The position numbers and the translations under genes were made by a program. This document shows, piece by piece, positions 1-8,385 of a stretch of 64,000 bases of DNA. This stretch comes from Gammaproteobacteria bacterium (GTDB taxonomy: Bacteria > Pseudomonadota > Gammaproteobacteria > Pseudomonadales > Azotimanducaceae). How positions within the stretch are numbered: the stretch's first letter is position 1; each line of letters begins with the position of its first letter. The DNA lies in contig JAJFJZ010000001.1 of assembly GCA_021773565.1 (NCBI GenBank), forward strand, positions 62,001 through 126,000, written 5' to 3'. Below the pieces are notes generated by a model. That model was not told the DNA's origin. It ran no database searches and saw only the letters and a program-made list of their open reading frames with translations.

Positions 1-263
1 ATCAATTGCAAAGCATGCAATTGAGCATGCAGAAAGCTTTTAATGATGCAATGGCAAATCATCTGGCCAACTTCAACATGCCCAGCCGTGAAGATGTACT
101 ACGATTGGGAGAAAGCATGCGCGTGGTTGAACAACGCCTGGCACGTATTGAAGAGTTACTATTGGAGAAAACTCCTTACAGTGCAGTTTCCAGGCCTGGC
201 GGACCGCCCAGAACCAGGCTGCCGCCAAGCCAGCAAGGCAAACGCCAGGGAAACCCAAAATGA
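1..263 (+). CDS. phaE: PHA synthase subunit PhaE, C-terminal part (5' end outside window)
   Basis: This is the last ~87 codons of a reading frame already open at the window edge, so it has no true start here. Visible residues include NMPSREDVLRLGESM followed by a heptad-like VVEQRLARIEELL helix and a basic, proline-rich tail. The Pro-Ser-Arg-x-Asp-Val plus terminal coiled coil is typical of the C-terminus of PhaE, the non-catalytic partner of class III polyhydroxyalkanoate synthases. Its stop overlaps the start of phaC by four bases (ATGA at 260-263), so translation is probably coupled. In class III enzymes PhaE binds PhaC and is needed for efficient polymerisation on the granule surface. The identity rests on this motif and on the phaC neighbour. 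Confidence 0.8.
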   Translation, partial: QLQSMQLSMQKAFNDAMANHLANFNMPSREDVLRLGESMRVVEQRLARIEELLLEKTPYSAVSRPGGPPRTRLPPSQQGKRQGNPK

Positions 264-1336
264 CCGAAAAAGTCTCCCAATCAGGCATGATAGATCGCAC
301 GCAGAATATGATCGAGCGCGCTATTCGCCGCAATATCAAGGGACTGAAGTACCTGACAGCCTCTCCAGTAAAAGTTGGTCTTACCCCAAAAGAACTAATA
401 TACGAGCGAGGCACACTGCGACTTTATCATTACCTGCCGATCGCCACTGAGCTATATCGCGTTCCAGTGTTGTTGGTTATGGCTACTACCAACAGGGCTT
501 ATGTCTTCGATCTGGCTCCGGGCCAAAGCATGGTTGAGTATCTGCTAAAGCAGGGTTTTGATGTCTATGTTATTGACTGGGAACCACCGACAGCGGAGGA
601 ACGTAATCTCACCCTTGCTGATTATACCCAGGAATTCATACCCGCTTGCGTGCGTCAAGTGAGGCAGAACTGCGGGGAGCCGGATATATCCATTGTAGGA
701 TATTGTATGGGAGGTGTGCTGTCCCTGATTTACGCAGCAAGCCACACCGATGGTCCCTTAAAAAATATCGCTTGTCTTACTACACCTGTTGATTGGACGA
801 AAATGGGGCTTACAAGCATATGGGCAGATGAGGAGCACTTTAACGTGGACAAGCTAGTCGATACGCTCGGCATCATCCCGCAGGATTTCATACAATCATC
901 ATTTGAGATGCTGCGACCCGCCAGCCGTACCGCAGGAAAAATTCGAATGTGGGAGCAGATGTGGAATGACGATTTCGTGAAATCTTATCGGGCTTTTGAA
1001 CGTTGGGGCAATGAAACCCTACCCTTGGCGGGCGAATATTTTCGCGACACTATTCGCGAATTAATGTGGAACAACAAGTTGTTTAAGGGAGAACTGGTGT
1101 TAAGAGGAAAAACTGCAAAACTTTCCGACATAACTATACCTGTTTTTCATGCAATCGCAGAACACGACCACATAGTGGCTTATGGCGCAAGCAAACCCCT
1201 ATTGGAACTCGTTGGCTCTGAAGACAAATCAGAGATTGTACTTAAGGGCGGGCATGTCAGCCTTATAGCAGGGCCAAATGCTGTTGGACGAATGTGGCCC
1301 CGATTGTCGAATTGGTTAGGAGAGCGCTCCACATGA
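260..1336 (+). CDS. phaC: Class III poly(3-hydroxyalkanoate) synthase subunit PhaC
   Basis: The 358-residue length matches class III PhaC, which is much shorter than class I/II enzymes (~560). An alpha/beta-hydrolase fold is indicated by the lipase-like box GYCMGG with the nucleophile at Cys149. The rest of the triad is probably Asp303 (in EHDHIV) and His332 (in GGHVSL), close to the published positions of the Allochromatium enzyme. It polymerises 3-hydroxyacyl-CoA into storage polyester in the cytoplasm as a PhaC-PhaE complex. The start codon overlaps the phaE stop and the stop overlaps the next gene's start, so the three form a coupled operon. Confidence 0.95.
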   Translation: MTEKVSQSGMIDRTQNMIERAIRRNIKGLKYLTASPVKVGLTPKELIYERGTLRLYHYLPIATELYRVPVLLVMATTNRAYVFDLAPGQSMVEYLLKQGFDVYVIDWEPPTAEERNLTLADYTQEFIPACVRQVRQNCGEPDISIVGYCMGGVLSLIYAASHTDGPLKNIACLTTPVDWTKMGLTSIWADEEHFNVDKLVDTLGIIPQDFIQSSFEMLRPASRTAGKIRMWEQMWNDDFVKSYRAFERWGNETLPLAGEYFRDTIRELMWNNKLFKGELVLRGKTAKLSDITIPVFHAIAEHDHIVAYGASKPLLELVGSEDKSEIVLKGGHVSLIAGPNAVGRMWPRLSNWLGERST

Positions 1337-1920
1337 AAGAATTAACGCGATATCCACGTACAGTGGACATCAAGGGAAAGGAAGTAGTATTGGAGTTCAT
1401 GACTGCTAACAAAAAAAAGGAGGTGCTGGCTTTTACTCGGTCCCTACCCGTACACGACCTGTTGTTTCTGCGCAGAGACATAAACCAGCCTAAAGTATTA
1501 TCTGCATGGATACGTCAGATTGAATCAGGGGAAATTGTAAGCCTGTTGGCTTATTCAGAGGGTAACATTCTAGGCTGTACAGCCGTAGTTAGGGATGAGC
1601 ACAGCTGGTCACCCCATTTGGGAGAGCTTCGAGTTCTGGTAGGGCTAAAGGGTCGTGAACGCGGGCTGGGCCGTGTTTTAATTCAGGAGAGCTTTCTGAT
1701 AGCACTTGGACTGGGCCTGGAAAAACTCACTGCCTATATGACCGCTGATCAGACGGGTGCAATCGCAGTGTTCGAAGAGATGGGGTTTCAGGCTGAAGCA
1801 CTTTTGCGTGACCATGTCCGAGACAAAGCTGGCGAAAAACACGATATCGTGATTCTCAGCCATGATGTTGAACGCTTCCAGTCACAGATGCATGCGTACG
1901 GGATGACTGACTTGTTTTAG
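1333..1920 (+). CDS. GNAT family N-acetyltransferase
   Basis: A 195-residue protein whose ATG (1333) overlaps the phaC stop as ATGA; an in-frame start further upstream would lie inside phaC. The central part shows the GNAT fold: a beta strand ending in LGELRVLV, then a pyrophosphate-binding loop GLKGRERGLGRVLI (related to Q/RxxGxG/A), and later an AVFEEMGFQAEALL segment typical of the C-terminal GNAT motif. The substrate cannot be read from sequence. Coupling to phaEC suggests a link to polymer metabolism or its regulation by acylation, which is an inference only. Confidence 0.85.
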   Translation: MKELTRYPRTVDIKGKEVVLEFMTANKKKEVLAFTRSLPVHDLLFLRRDINQPKVLSAWIRQIESGEIVSLLAYSEGNILGCTAVVRDEHSWSPHLGELRVLVGLKGRERGLGRVLIQESFLIALGLGLEKLTAYMTADQTGAIAVFEEMGFQAEALLRDHVRDKAGEKHDIVILSHDVERFQSQMHAYGMTDLF

Positions 1921-1935
1921 CAGAGAGCCGGTTCG

Positions 1936-2301
1936 CTAAAGTTCTACCTCATCCAGCAAAAAAAGATCGGTGAGCACTGCGCGCAAATGTATGGATGCGT
2001 TCAAATTATCGATAAGTTCAGAACCCAGTTCAGGTTGTGCCAGAACCAGCTCCAGAGCAGCGTCAACTTTTTGAATATCTTCAGCCACTACTCTGGCAAA
2101 CTTAAAGGCATAAGCGGATAAAAGTAGTTCAATCTCCTGAAGCGCTTCTTGCAGGCCGGTTAGTATCAATCTGATTTCACTGGGCGGAGAAACTGAGGCC
2201 AATTCATCTGTAAGATCAGATTCCCGACCTTGAGCAGCATAGGCCAGCATGGTCTCGTAGGCTGACTCAACAACCTCCACATAACCAGCCAATTTGGTCA
2301 T
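1936..2301 (-). CDS. Hypothetical all-alpha protein, last gene of the Mo-hydroxylase operon
   Basis: About 121 residues, acidic and Leu/Ala-rich, predicted to be almost wholly helical, with no signal peptide, membrane segment or cysteine. I do not recognise the family. The start is uncertain: a GTG (2305-2307) sits directly after the stop of the cytochrome b gene, and ATG (2299-2301) follows six bases later; I prefer the ATG. Its position at the end of an operon for an exported molybdoenzyme would suit an accessory or maturation role in the cytoplasm, but nothing in the sequence proves it. It is convergent with the GNAT gene, with 15 bases between the stops. Confidence 0.7.
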   Translation of the reverse strand: MTKLAGYVEVVESAYETMLAYAAQGRESDLTDELASVSPPSEIRLILTGLQEALQEIELLLSAYAFKFARVVAEDIQKVDAALELVLAQPELGSELIDNLNASIHLRAVLTDLFLLDEVEL

Positions 2302-2307
2302 GTACAC

Positions 2308-3087
2308 CTAATCGCTTTCACGCACGCGTTCGGTTTCCTGCTGAGGTAACCACAGATCTGTATCATGGTTGGATTTATGCTCATCAGAGGAGATCCAGCC
2401 TTTTAACATCGAGCGGGTATAGAAGCGTTTTTCCGGTCGCAAACTGAAATAAATATGCAGGGATATCAAGCCAACCAACCCGAGCGTGGATAAGCCGTGC
2501 ACTACAAAAGTCCAACCCAGATTGGTTTCAGACATCCAGTTGTCGCGTGACCACCACGGTGTAGTCATGAGAGAAAAAAGCAACAGACCTGTAGCGATAA
2601 CCGCCAGCACCAATACAGTCATCGCCCAATGAATGCCTTTCTGGGCAAGGGAGTATTTGCCACTCTTTTTTGCATCATCAAAGGGATCATCCAGATCCGC
2701 TGCCTGAATACGCATTAAGGACAAATCCTTAAAAAACAAGGACCGAACGATATGGAATACTACCGCGGCGGTCATTACCAGGCCCGCTATCCAGTGCAGT
2801 GTTAACCAGGAAAACTTTATCCCCATAACCGGTAGTACCCCGGTGACAATTAACACTATAACGCTTGCAGCCAGTATCCAGTGAAACAACCTGTCTGCCA
2901 TCAGGTGGCGAACCAGACGTGCCCCTTCTGATGACGGTAGCTCTGTCCTTTCACCTCTGGATAAAATTATGGCGTGCACTGCTATGAACAGAAAAGCGAA
3001 CATTAGTATGAGCCAAAGCAAATCCCAGGAAACCCCCAACAGAACCTCTCTGCCCCAAACATCCTGCTTGTAGTTAACTATATCCAA
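2308..3087 (-). CDS. Membrane cytochrome b (b561 / formate dehydrogenase gamma type)
   Basis: 259 residues with about five hydrophobic helices (roughly residues 18-42, 66-90, 98-120, 150-172 and 195-216). Histidines suited to axial haem b ligation lie within helices: RLFHWILAA, TLHWIAGL, VFHIVRSLFF, GIHWAMTV and LISLHIYFSL. This pattern is that of di-haem cytochrome b subunits which pass electrons between a periplasmic enzyme and the quinone pool. It starts with TTG (no ATG is available before the first helix) and lies 24 bases after the FAD subunit gene. I infer that it anchors or re-oxidises the Tat-exported molybdenum hydroxylase encoded just upstream, a less common arrangement than soluble periplasmic aldehyde oxidoreductases. 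Confidence 0.85.
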   Translation of the reverse strand: MDIVNYKQDVWGREVLLGVSWDLLWLILMFAFLFIAVHAIILSRGERTELPSSEGARLVRHLMADRLFHWILAASVIVLIVTGVLPVMGIKFSWLTLHWIAGLVMTAAVVFHIVRSLFFKDLSLMRIQAADLDDPFDDAKKSGKYSLAQKGIHWAMTVLVLAVIATGLLLFSLMTTPWWSRDNWMSETNLGWTFVVHGLSTLGLVGLISLHIYFSLRPEKRFYTRSMLKGWISSDEHKSNHDTDLWLPQQETERVRESD

Positions 3088-3111
3088 AGTGGTCTCTCTT
3101 AAGCTCCAGCT

Positions 3112-4104
3112 TTAACCCCGTAGGGCTCGTCGCACGAGGTTTTGCATCAGCGCTATTTTAAAATGGTTATGATTCAGCGGCACTGCGCCTTTGGCAGCGA
3201 GCCGAGCAGCTCCCTCGGCAGTCTCCGAACCGGCCGCCTTATTCTCACAATATCTCTCAACTTCCTTCAGGCGATAGGGTTTGCAATCAACACCTGCACA
3301 AACAAAACGAGCTTTAGTTATCTTACCCGCCTGCATCTCAAGAGAGACCGCTATATTTACCAGCGCGAAATCCCATACATTACGATCAGCTACTTTTTCA
3401 AAGTAATGGCGCACATTTATTTCCGGATCAGCCGGGATATGTATCGACACAATAATCTGGCCAGGTTTGAGAATGTTCATGCGGGTAATATCTATATCCG
3501 GACCAACAAAAAAATCTTCCGCAGCAATTGTGTGATTGCCTGAGCTATCTGCAATAACGATGGTCGCCCCCAGTGCAACCAGGGCAGGCGCTGTATCCGA
3601 CGGGCTTACTGCGACACAGCGGCTTGCGCCAAACAAACAATGTTCCCTGTTCATGCCTTCTGGCGTATCTGCATAACACAGATTTCCTCCAGCCCTATAA
3701 CAGCTCAGCCCCCGGCGGTAATACCAGCAACGCGTATCCTGGGCTATATTTCCGGCAATGCTGCCAACATTTCTTATTTGTGGGCTGGCAACATGTTGGG
3801 CTGCCTCACCCAATAGGGGAATCAGTTGCTGTATAAGCTTGCTGTTGGCAATTTCTGTGAGGGTAGTGGTGGCTCCAATTTCAATTCCAGAAGCACTCCT
3901 CTTGATACCCGACAGCTCAGGTATGCGGCTTAGTTCGATCATAGCCTGGGTATTTTTAGCTCTATCCTTTAACCATCCATAAGTATCCTGGCCGCCGGCG
4001 ACCAGCCATGCATTTTCCGCGAGCCGTGATGCAAGCACAACAGCATCCTCAACCGTTACCGGTTGATAAAGTTCGGTGTCCGACATCACATCAAAGGCGC
4101 TCAT
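3112..4104 (-). CDS. Molybdenum hydroxylase FAD-binding subunit (PaoB/CoxM type)
   Basis: 330 residues with the FAD-binding PCMH-type layout: WLVAGGQDTYGWLKD near the N-terminus, IEIGATTTLTEI, then PQIRNVGSIAGNIAQ for the FAD pyrophosphate. A cysteine-rich insertion follows (CWYY, LSCYRAGGNLCY, EHCLFGASRC), like the extra [4Fe-4S]-binding loop of PaoB/HcrB-type subunits. The C-terminal CO-dehydrogenase-flavoprotein domain begins around GQIIVSIHIP. It would transfer electrons from the iron-sulphur subunit. It has no signal peptide of its own and probably crosses the membrane folded with the Tat-tagged partner. The 4Fe-4S cluster is inferred from cysteine spacing. Confidence 0.9.
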   Translation of the reverse strand: MSAFDVMSDTELYQPVTVEDAVVLASRLAENAWLVAGGQDTYGWLKDRAKNTQAMIELSRIPELSGIKRSASGIEIGATTTLTEIANSKLIQQLIPLLGEAAQHVASPQIRNVGSIAGNIAQDTRCWYYRRGLSCYRAGGNLCYADTPEGMNREHCLFGASRCVAVSPSDTAPALVALGATIVIADSSGNHTIAAEDFFVGPDIDITRMNILKPGQIIVSIHIPADPEINVRHYFEKVADRNVWDFALVNIAVSLEMQAGKITKARFVCAGVDCKPYRLKEVERYCENKAAGSETAEGAARLAAKGAVPLNHNHFKIALMQNLVRRALRG

Positions 4105-4124
4105 AATTTTTCTTTATCCCTACC

Positions 4125-6569
4125 TTAAAATGAATGTGCTTTCATTTGCGGGTTGAAGGCAACACCTGAAGTATTTTCAGCATCCAGTTCCCCGCGCACC
4201 AGGTTGATAATCATATCTGCCGTCACCGGGCTTTGGTTGAATAGTTGTCCGTCCAGTGCATCGGACAAGGCACTCATCAGGGCTGCTGAAGCACACCCCA
4301 TGGCTGGTTCTCCAATTCCACGAATCCCATAAGGACTTTGAGGGTCTGCTATATCTACCGCACCCACCTTTATCTCCAGGGGAGTATCGAGGTATGTCGG
4401 CGGCTTGCACTGATAGAAGCCAACATTTGCAGGCAGGCCGTTTTGTGAATCATAGGCATGACGCTCGTAACCTGCCAGTCCTATGCCCCAAACGGCCCCA
4501 CCCGACATTTGATTATAAAGCCCCTGGGGGTGCACAACCGTTCCGCACTCGGCTATTGCTACGTGATCCAGTATTTCGTACTTGCCGGTTTCTGTATCGA
4601 GTTCTATCTGCATGTAACACACTGCAAGTCCTGGCACTGTCCCTTCCTGCGGCAGCTTATCCTTTGCCACACCTATCAATCCACTTCCGGCAATCTGTTG
4701 TACCGCAATCTGCGTTACCGGATGTATATCGTCCGGGTAAGATGCGCCGCTATATTCTCCACCCAGGTCAATCGCCTTTTGCGCCACCTGGGCATAACTC
4801 ATGCTTTTGGAAGGCGTCGAAATATTGAAAACCCGTTCCCTGGCGACGTCATATTCTGCACTCGTACCACCCAACACCATCGCAGCAATTTGTTTAATTT
4901 TTTCAAGCGCATTGCTGGCAGCCGCATAGTTGGCCCGGGAGTGGGTAAAACTTGTATTGCTACCTGCCTGATAGGAACTCCAGGGCAGGCTCGCTTCTGA
5001 ACTGCCATACTCGAGGACACAATTTTCCCAGCTGCACTTAAGCACCTCCGCCGCTGATCGGGTGGTGGAAGCATAGGAGTAAGTGCCAAGGTTACCCACC
5101 CCACTATGCAAATGAATTTTTCCGTCCGGAGTTAGCCTCACCAGGCCATCAAAGCCCTTCGCTCCGGCCGAGTGATAGCCCTGCCCTATGCCGAGCCCGA
5201 TAACCTTGTGTGTAGTCGAGGCAGTTTTTTCAGCCCGTTTTTTATCCCAGTCAAACATGCGCGCACCCAAATCCAGTGCCTGTTTCATATAGGCGCTGGT
5301 GACAGGACCCTGCTTCCCGCCTATCCTGGAATCGCTGTCGGGGGCATTAATGCGCCGAATTTCTACCCTGTCCATGTTCAGTTGCCTGGCAGCCACATCC
5401 ATGATGGGGCCCATTACCGCAGCAATTTGATTCTGGCCCGGGCCGCGCTGTGCCCCACGAGGTGTCGTATTGGTCAATACCGGCACACCGCGAAAACGCA
5501 TGGCTTGCGGTTGGTACAGAATAGATATGGCTCCACCGGCAGAAGATGCATCACCGCCTCCCGAATGCGAACCGATATCCTGCACAATAAACAGATCTAC
5601 CGCAGAAACAGATCCATCCGACTTAAAGCCAATTTTTACCCGACCCTGAAAACCTACTCTTGCTGTGCCAATATAATATTCTTCTTCGCGGGTAACTCTT
5701 AACATCACGGCACGACCGATTTTCTTTGAAAGAAATACCGGTATCGCCATGCTCGGATAAGGACCAATTTTTGATCCAAAACCGCCTCCACAATTCTCGC
5801 CGATGTACACCAGGTCCTTAAGCTCTATCCCGAGCATCCCAGCGAGATAAGGCAATACAAAACTCTGGCTCTGGGTTGACCCATAAACAATACATTTGCC
5901 ATTTTGCCAGTAAGCCAGGGTGGAGCGCGGCTCCATACACATGTGTGCATATCCCGAGGTTACAAACGGTTCCTCAATTACAACACTGGCATCGGCAAAA
6001 CCCTGCTCCAGGCTACCATAGTGCCATTCGTTTATCGCTTCATCAGGCATGGCCTGCTGGTTGATAAAATTTTGCAGTTCCTGCTCGCTCCACTTCAACT
6101 CCTTTAAGCCACCCTCCTGGCCACCCACGTAAATGTTCCCTCCGGAATGCGCGTTTGCTCCTCCAGCCTGTAAACTGGACAAGGGGTCAACCTCAAACGG
6201 CAAGGGTTCAATGGTAATTCTGGCGAGCGCAATGGCATTTTCTGCTGTTCGTTCATCTACCGCTGCAATCGCAAAAATGGGCTCACCCACATACATCGGT
6301 TCATTGGTAAGAATGGTTCTGTCAGCGGAGTTAGCCGGGGATACATCATCCGCAGTTAAAGCTCCAAATACCCCATCAAGTGCCAGGCTCTCACTCAGAT
6401 CCAGATGGGTCACTCGCCCATGAGGGATGGGACTAACATACATGCGCGCATACAACATACCATCTACAGACATATCTGCGGTGTACTTTGCTCGCCCGGT
6501 TACCTTTCCCACGACATCGGGTGGGACAAAGTTTTTACCTATGTGTTGGTAGTTATCTGTATCAGCCAT
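4125..6569 (-). CDS. Molybdenum hydroxylase large (Mo-cofactor) subunit, xanthine dehydrogenase family
   Basis: 814 residues. The N-terminal aldehyde-oxidase a/b-hammerhead domain contains VGKVTGRAKYTADM. The Mo-cofactor-binding half has GENCGGGFGSKIG, TTPRGAQRGPGQNQ, GLGIGQGYHSAGAKG and the C-terminal GIRGIGEPAMG with the catalytic Glu expected of this family. It hydroxylates an aldehyde, N-heterocycle or similar carbon using water; the substrate is not predictable. No signal peptide is seen, so export by hitch-hiking on the 2Fe-2S subunit is likely. It lies 29 bases downstream of that subunit and 20 bases upstream of the FAD subunit. Acidic residues are frequent, as expected for a periplasmic protein. 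Confidence 0.92.
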   Translation of the reverse strand: MADTDNYQHIGKNFVPPDVVGKVTGRAKYTADMSVDGMLYARMYVSPIPHGRVTHLDLSESLALDGVFGALTADDVSPANSADRTILTNEPMYVGEPIFAIAAVDERTAENAIALARITIEPLPFEVDPLSSLQAGGANAHSGGNIYVGGQEGGLKELKWSEQELQNFINQQAMPDEAINEWHYGSLEQGFADASVVIEEPFVTSGYAHMCMEPRSTLAYWQNGKCIVYGSTQSQSFVLPYLAGMLGIELKDLVYIGENCGGGFGSKIGPYPSMAIPVFLSKKIGRAVMLRVTREEEYYIGTARVGFQGRVKIGFKSDGSVSAVDLFIVQDIGSHSGGGDASSAGGAISILYQPQAMRFRGVPVLTNTTPRGAQRGPGQNQIAAVMGPIMDVAARQLNMDRVEIRRINAPDSDSRIGGKQGPVTSAYMKQALDLGARMFDWDKKRAEKTASTTHKVIGLGIGQGYHSAGAKGFDGLVRLTPDGKIHLHSGVGNLGTYSYASTTRSAAEVLKCSWENCVLEYGSSEASLPWSSYQAGSNTSFTHSRANYAAASNALEKIKQIAAMVLGGTSAEYDVARERVFNISTPSKSMSYAQVAQKAIDLGGEYSGASYPDDIHPVTQIAVQQIAGSGLIGVAKDKLPQEGTVPGLAVCYMQIELDTETGKYEILDHVAIAECGTVVHPQGLYNQMSGGAVWGIGLAGYERHAYDSQNGLPANVGFYQCKPPTYLDTPLEIKVGAVDIADPQSPYGIRGIGEPAMGCASAALMSALSDALDGQLFNQSPVTADMIINLVRGELDAENTSGVAFNPQMKAHSF

Positions 6570-6598
6570 TTTCCCTTCTTAAAGCTGCCCTCTGGTAT

Positions 6599-7213
6599 TC
6601 AAAGACCCGTCTTACCCGTTTGCCGTTTCTGCCCTGATGCCCGCATCACCCCGTTCAGGTACTGCTCATATGCACCACATCGACACAAATTGCCAGATAA
6701 TGCCTGTCGGGCTTCCTGTCGGGTCGGTTTGGGGCTGGATTGAAGCAGTGCTACCGCAGACATCAGTTGACCCGGTGTACAGAATCCACATTGTGGAGAA
6801 AGTTCTTCAATAAATGCCTGCTGCAGTGGATGTAAGGTTCCGTCAGCCGCCTGCAAGCCCTCTACGGTTCGGATGTTTTTCGCGCTCACGCTATGCGTAA
6901 GAGTAGAACAGGCATAATATGCAAGATCATCAATGAGCACAGTACAGGCGCCACATTCGCCCCGATTACAGCTTATTTTCGTACCAGTCAGCCCAAGTCG
7001 TTTGCGCAGGGTATCAGCCAACATTTCCTGGGGAAGCACATCAACCCTGCGTTTACGGCCATTTACCGTCAAGGTGATTAAACGCTCGACAATCCCCAAA
7101 TGCACAGCCCCACTCGCAGCATTCACGTATAACGCAGAGCCAGAGCTTACAGCGGCTACACTGGAAGCTATGACCCCTTTGATAAAGCGTCTACGAGTTA
7201 ATTTCGCATTCAA
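6599..7213 (-). CDS. Tat-exported 2Fe-2S subunit of molybdenum hydroxylase
   Basis: About 204 residues. A twin-arginine signal TRRRFIKGVIASSVAAVSS at the N-terminus predicts export of the folded, cofactor-loaded complex. The ferredoxin-like first cluster motif is CNRGECGACTVLIDD plus a later Cys; the second cluster is CGFCTPG and CRCGAYEQY. It carries electrons from the Mo site toward FAD or cytochrome b. There is no ATG start; TTG at 7213 has GAGG seven bases upstream, and an in-frame TTG at 7219 is also possible. It is the first gene of a five-gene minus-strand operon and is divergent from the kinase-like gene at 7327. Confidence 0.92.
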   Translation of the reverse strand: MNAKLTRRRFIKGVIASSVAAVSSGSALYVNAASGAVHLGIVERLITLTVNGRKRRVDVLPQEMLADTLRKRLGLTGTKISCNRGECGACTVLIDDLAYYACSTLTHSVSAKNIRTVEGLQAADGTLHPLQQAFIEELSPQCGFCTPGQLMSAVALLQSSPKPTRQEARQALSGNLCRCGAYEQYLNGVMRASGQKRQTGKTGL

Positions 7214-7249
7214 TGCCAATCCTCAAACCCATCTGATCTGCGATCGATT

Positions 7250-7277
7250 ATTGCACATATAAATGGTGTATTGCACA
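7250..7277. promoter_or_regulatory. Direct repeat ATTGCACA in a divergent intergenic region
   Basis: Two copies of ATTGCACA start at 7250 and 7270, exactly 20 bases apart (about two helical turns), between the divergent Mo-hydroxylase operon and the kinase-like gene. This spacing suits a regulator bound on one DNA face. No regulator gene is adjacent, and a chance origin in a short AT-rich region is possible. Confidence 0.3.
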
Positions 7278-7326
7278 CACCACAGCGAGCGTATAGCTTA
7301 AGCCCAACTAATTGCGAGAACACAAG

Positions 7327-8385
7327 ATGCCTACAATATGTTCACGGCCCCGTAATGTAAGCGCACACTGGCTTAGTTCTGTGCTACAACATGCCGGCTT
7401 TGATGCAGAGGTAGAATCGTTCCGTCAAACCAATGTGGGCACCGGACAGGTTGGGCAAAACGTTAGATTTAATCTCTCCTACGGCCGGGGACAAGGTCCA
7501 CAGTCCATTGTTGGGAAATTCGTATCCGATGACCCTGCCAGCCGCCAGGCTGGTATAGACAACAATACCTACATTAAGGAAGTTCGTTTCTACCAGCTGT
7601 TAAAACCCACCGTCGACATCCGCACACCTTTGGTATATTTCACGGATATAGAACCCTCATCCCATGACTTTTGCCTGATTATGGAAGATCTGTATCCGGC
7701 TCAGCAGGGCGATCAGATTGAAGGATGTGATGTGAGCACGGCAAGTCTTGCACTTAAGCAATTAGCCAGACTGCACGGCCCGCGCTGGGCCGATGAATCC
7801 TTATTGCAAATTGACTGGTTACTACCTTCCTCTCCCGACCCCCTGGCAGCCGCAAAGGCGGTGTGGAACGCGTGCTGGCCAGGTTTCATAAATCGTTATG
7901 CAAAAAATCTCAGCTCGACGCAAATAAACATGGCCTCCCGTTATGGAGAGCACCTGTTAAACCTGGAACAGCTCATCCCTGGTGCGCTGACTATCACCCA
8001 TGGCGACTACAGATTGGACAATATGTTGTTTAACGGGGTAGCTCCGCTCACGGTGGTAGACTGGCAAACGCCCTCGCTTGGCCCGGGAGCTGCTGATGTC
8101 GCCTACTTTATGGGAACAAGCCTGCCTTCAAGCCTGCGCAGCGGTTATGAAAACAAGCTGGTTGAAGATTATTACGCAGCGTTATGTGACTATAAAATTC
8201 AAAATTATTCCTTCGACAGGTGTTGGGAAGATTACCGACGCTTCAGCTTCAATGGCCTGCATATGGCGGTGATCGCCTCCATGATTGTAGGCAGAACCAG
8301 CCGGGGAGATGAGATGTTCCTGGCCATGGCACGAAGAAGTACACAGATGGCGCTGGAGCTGGATGCCGGGGAGTTTTTATGCTGA
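7327..8385 (+). CDS. Aminoglycoside-phosphotransferase-like kinase (ACAD10/11-associated type)
   Basis: 352 residues from ATG 7327, preceded by GAGA; an upstream in-frame TTG at 7312 is less likely. Kinase features of the APH fold are present: a nucleotide-binding N-lobe (GTGQVGQNVRFNL), a hinge-like LIMEDLYPAQ, the catalytic loop THGDYRLDNMLFN and the metal-binding DWQTPSLGPGAADVAYF. In this subgroup the substrate is usually a hydroxyacyl-CoA or lipid alcohol rather than an antibiotic; LvaA and the kinase domain of mammalian ACAD10/11 phosphorylate 4-hydroxyacyl-CoAs. The nearby ACAD11-like dehydrogenase (9264) supports such a role. The 3' end overlaps the convergent hydrolase gene by nine bases. 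Confidence 0.82.
   Translation: MPTICSRPRNVSAHWLSSVLQHAGFDAEVESFRQTNVGTGQVGQNVRFNLSYGRGQGPQSIVGKFVSDDPASRQAGIDNNTYIKEVRFYQLLKPTVDIRTPLVYFTDIEPSSHDFCLIMEDLYPAQQGDQIEGCDVSTASLALKQLARLHGPRWADESLLQIDWLLPSSPDPLAAAKAVWNACWPGFINRYAKNLSSTQINMASRYGEHLLNLEQLIPGALTITHGDYRLDNMLFNGVAPLTVVDWQTPSLGPGAADVAYFMGTSLPSSLRSGYENKLVEDYYAALCDYKIQNYSFDRCWEDYRRFSFNGLHMAVIASMIVGRTSRGDEMFLAMARRSTQMALELDAGEFLC

Noticed and set aside
7327-8385. Antibiotic-resistance aminoglycoside phosphotransferase
   Set aside because: The APH fold is present but the context and subfamily resemble ACAD10/11-linked acyl-CoA kinases.
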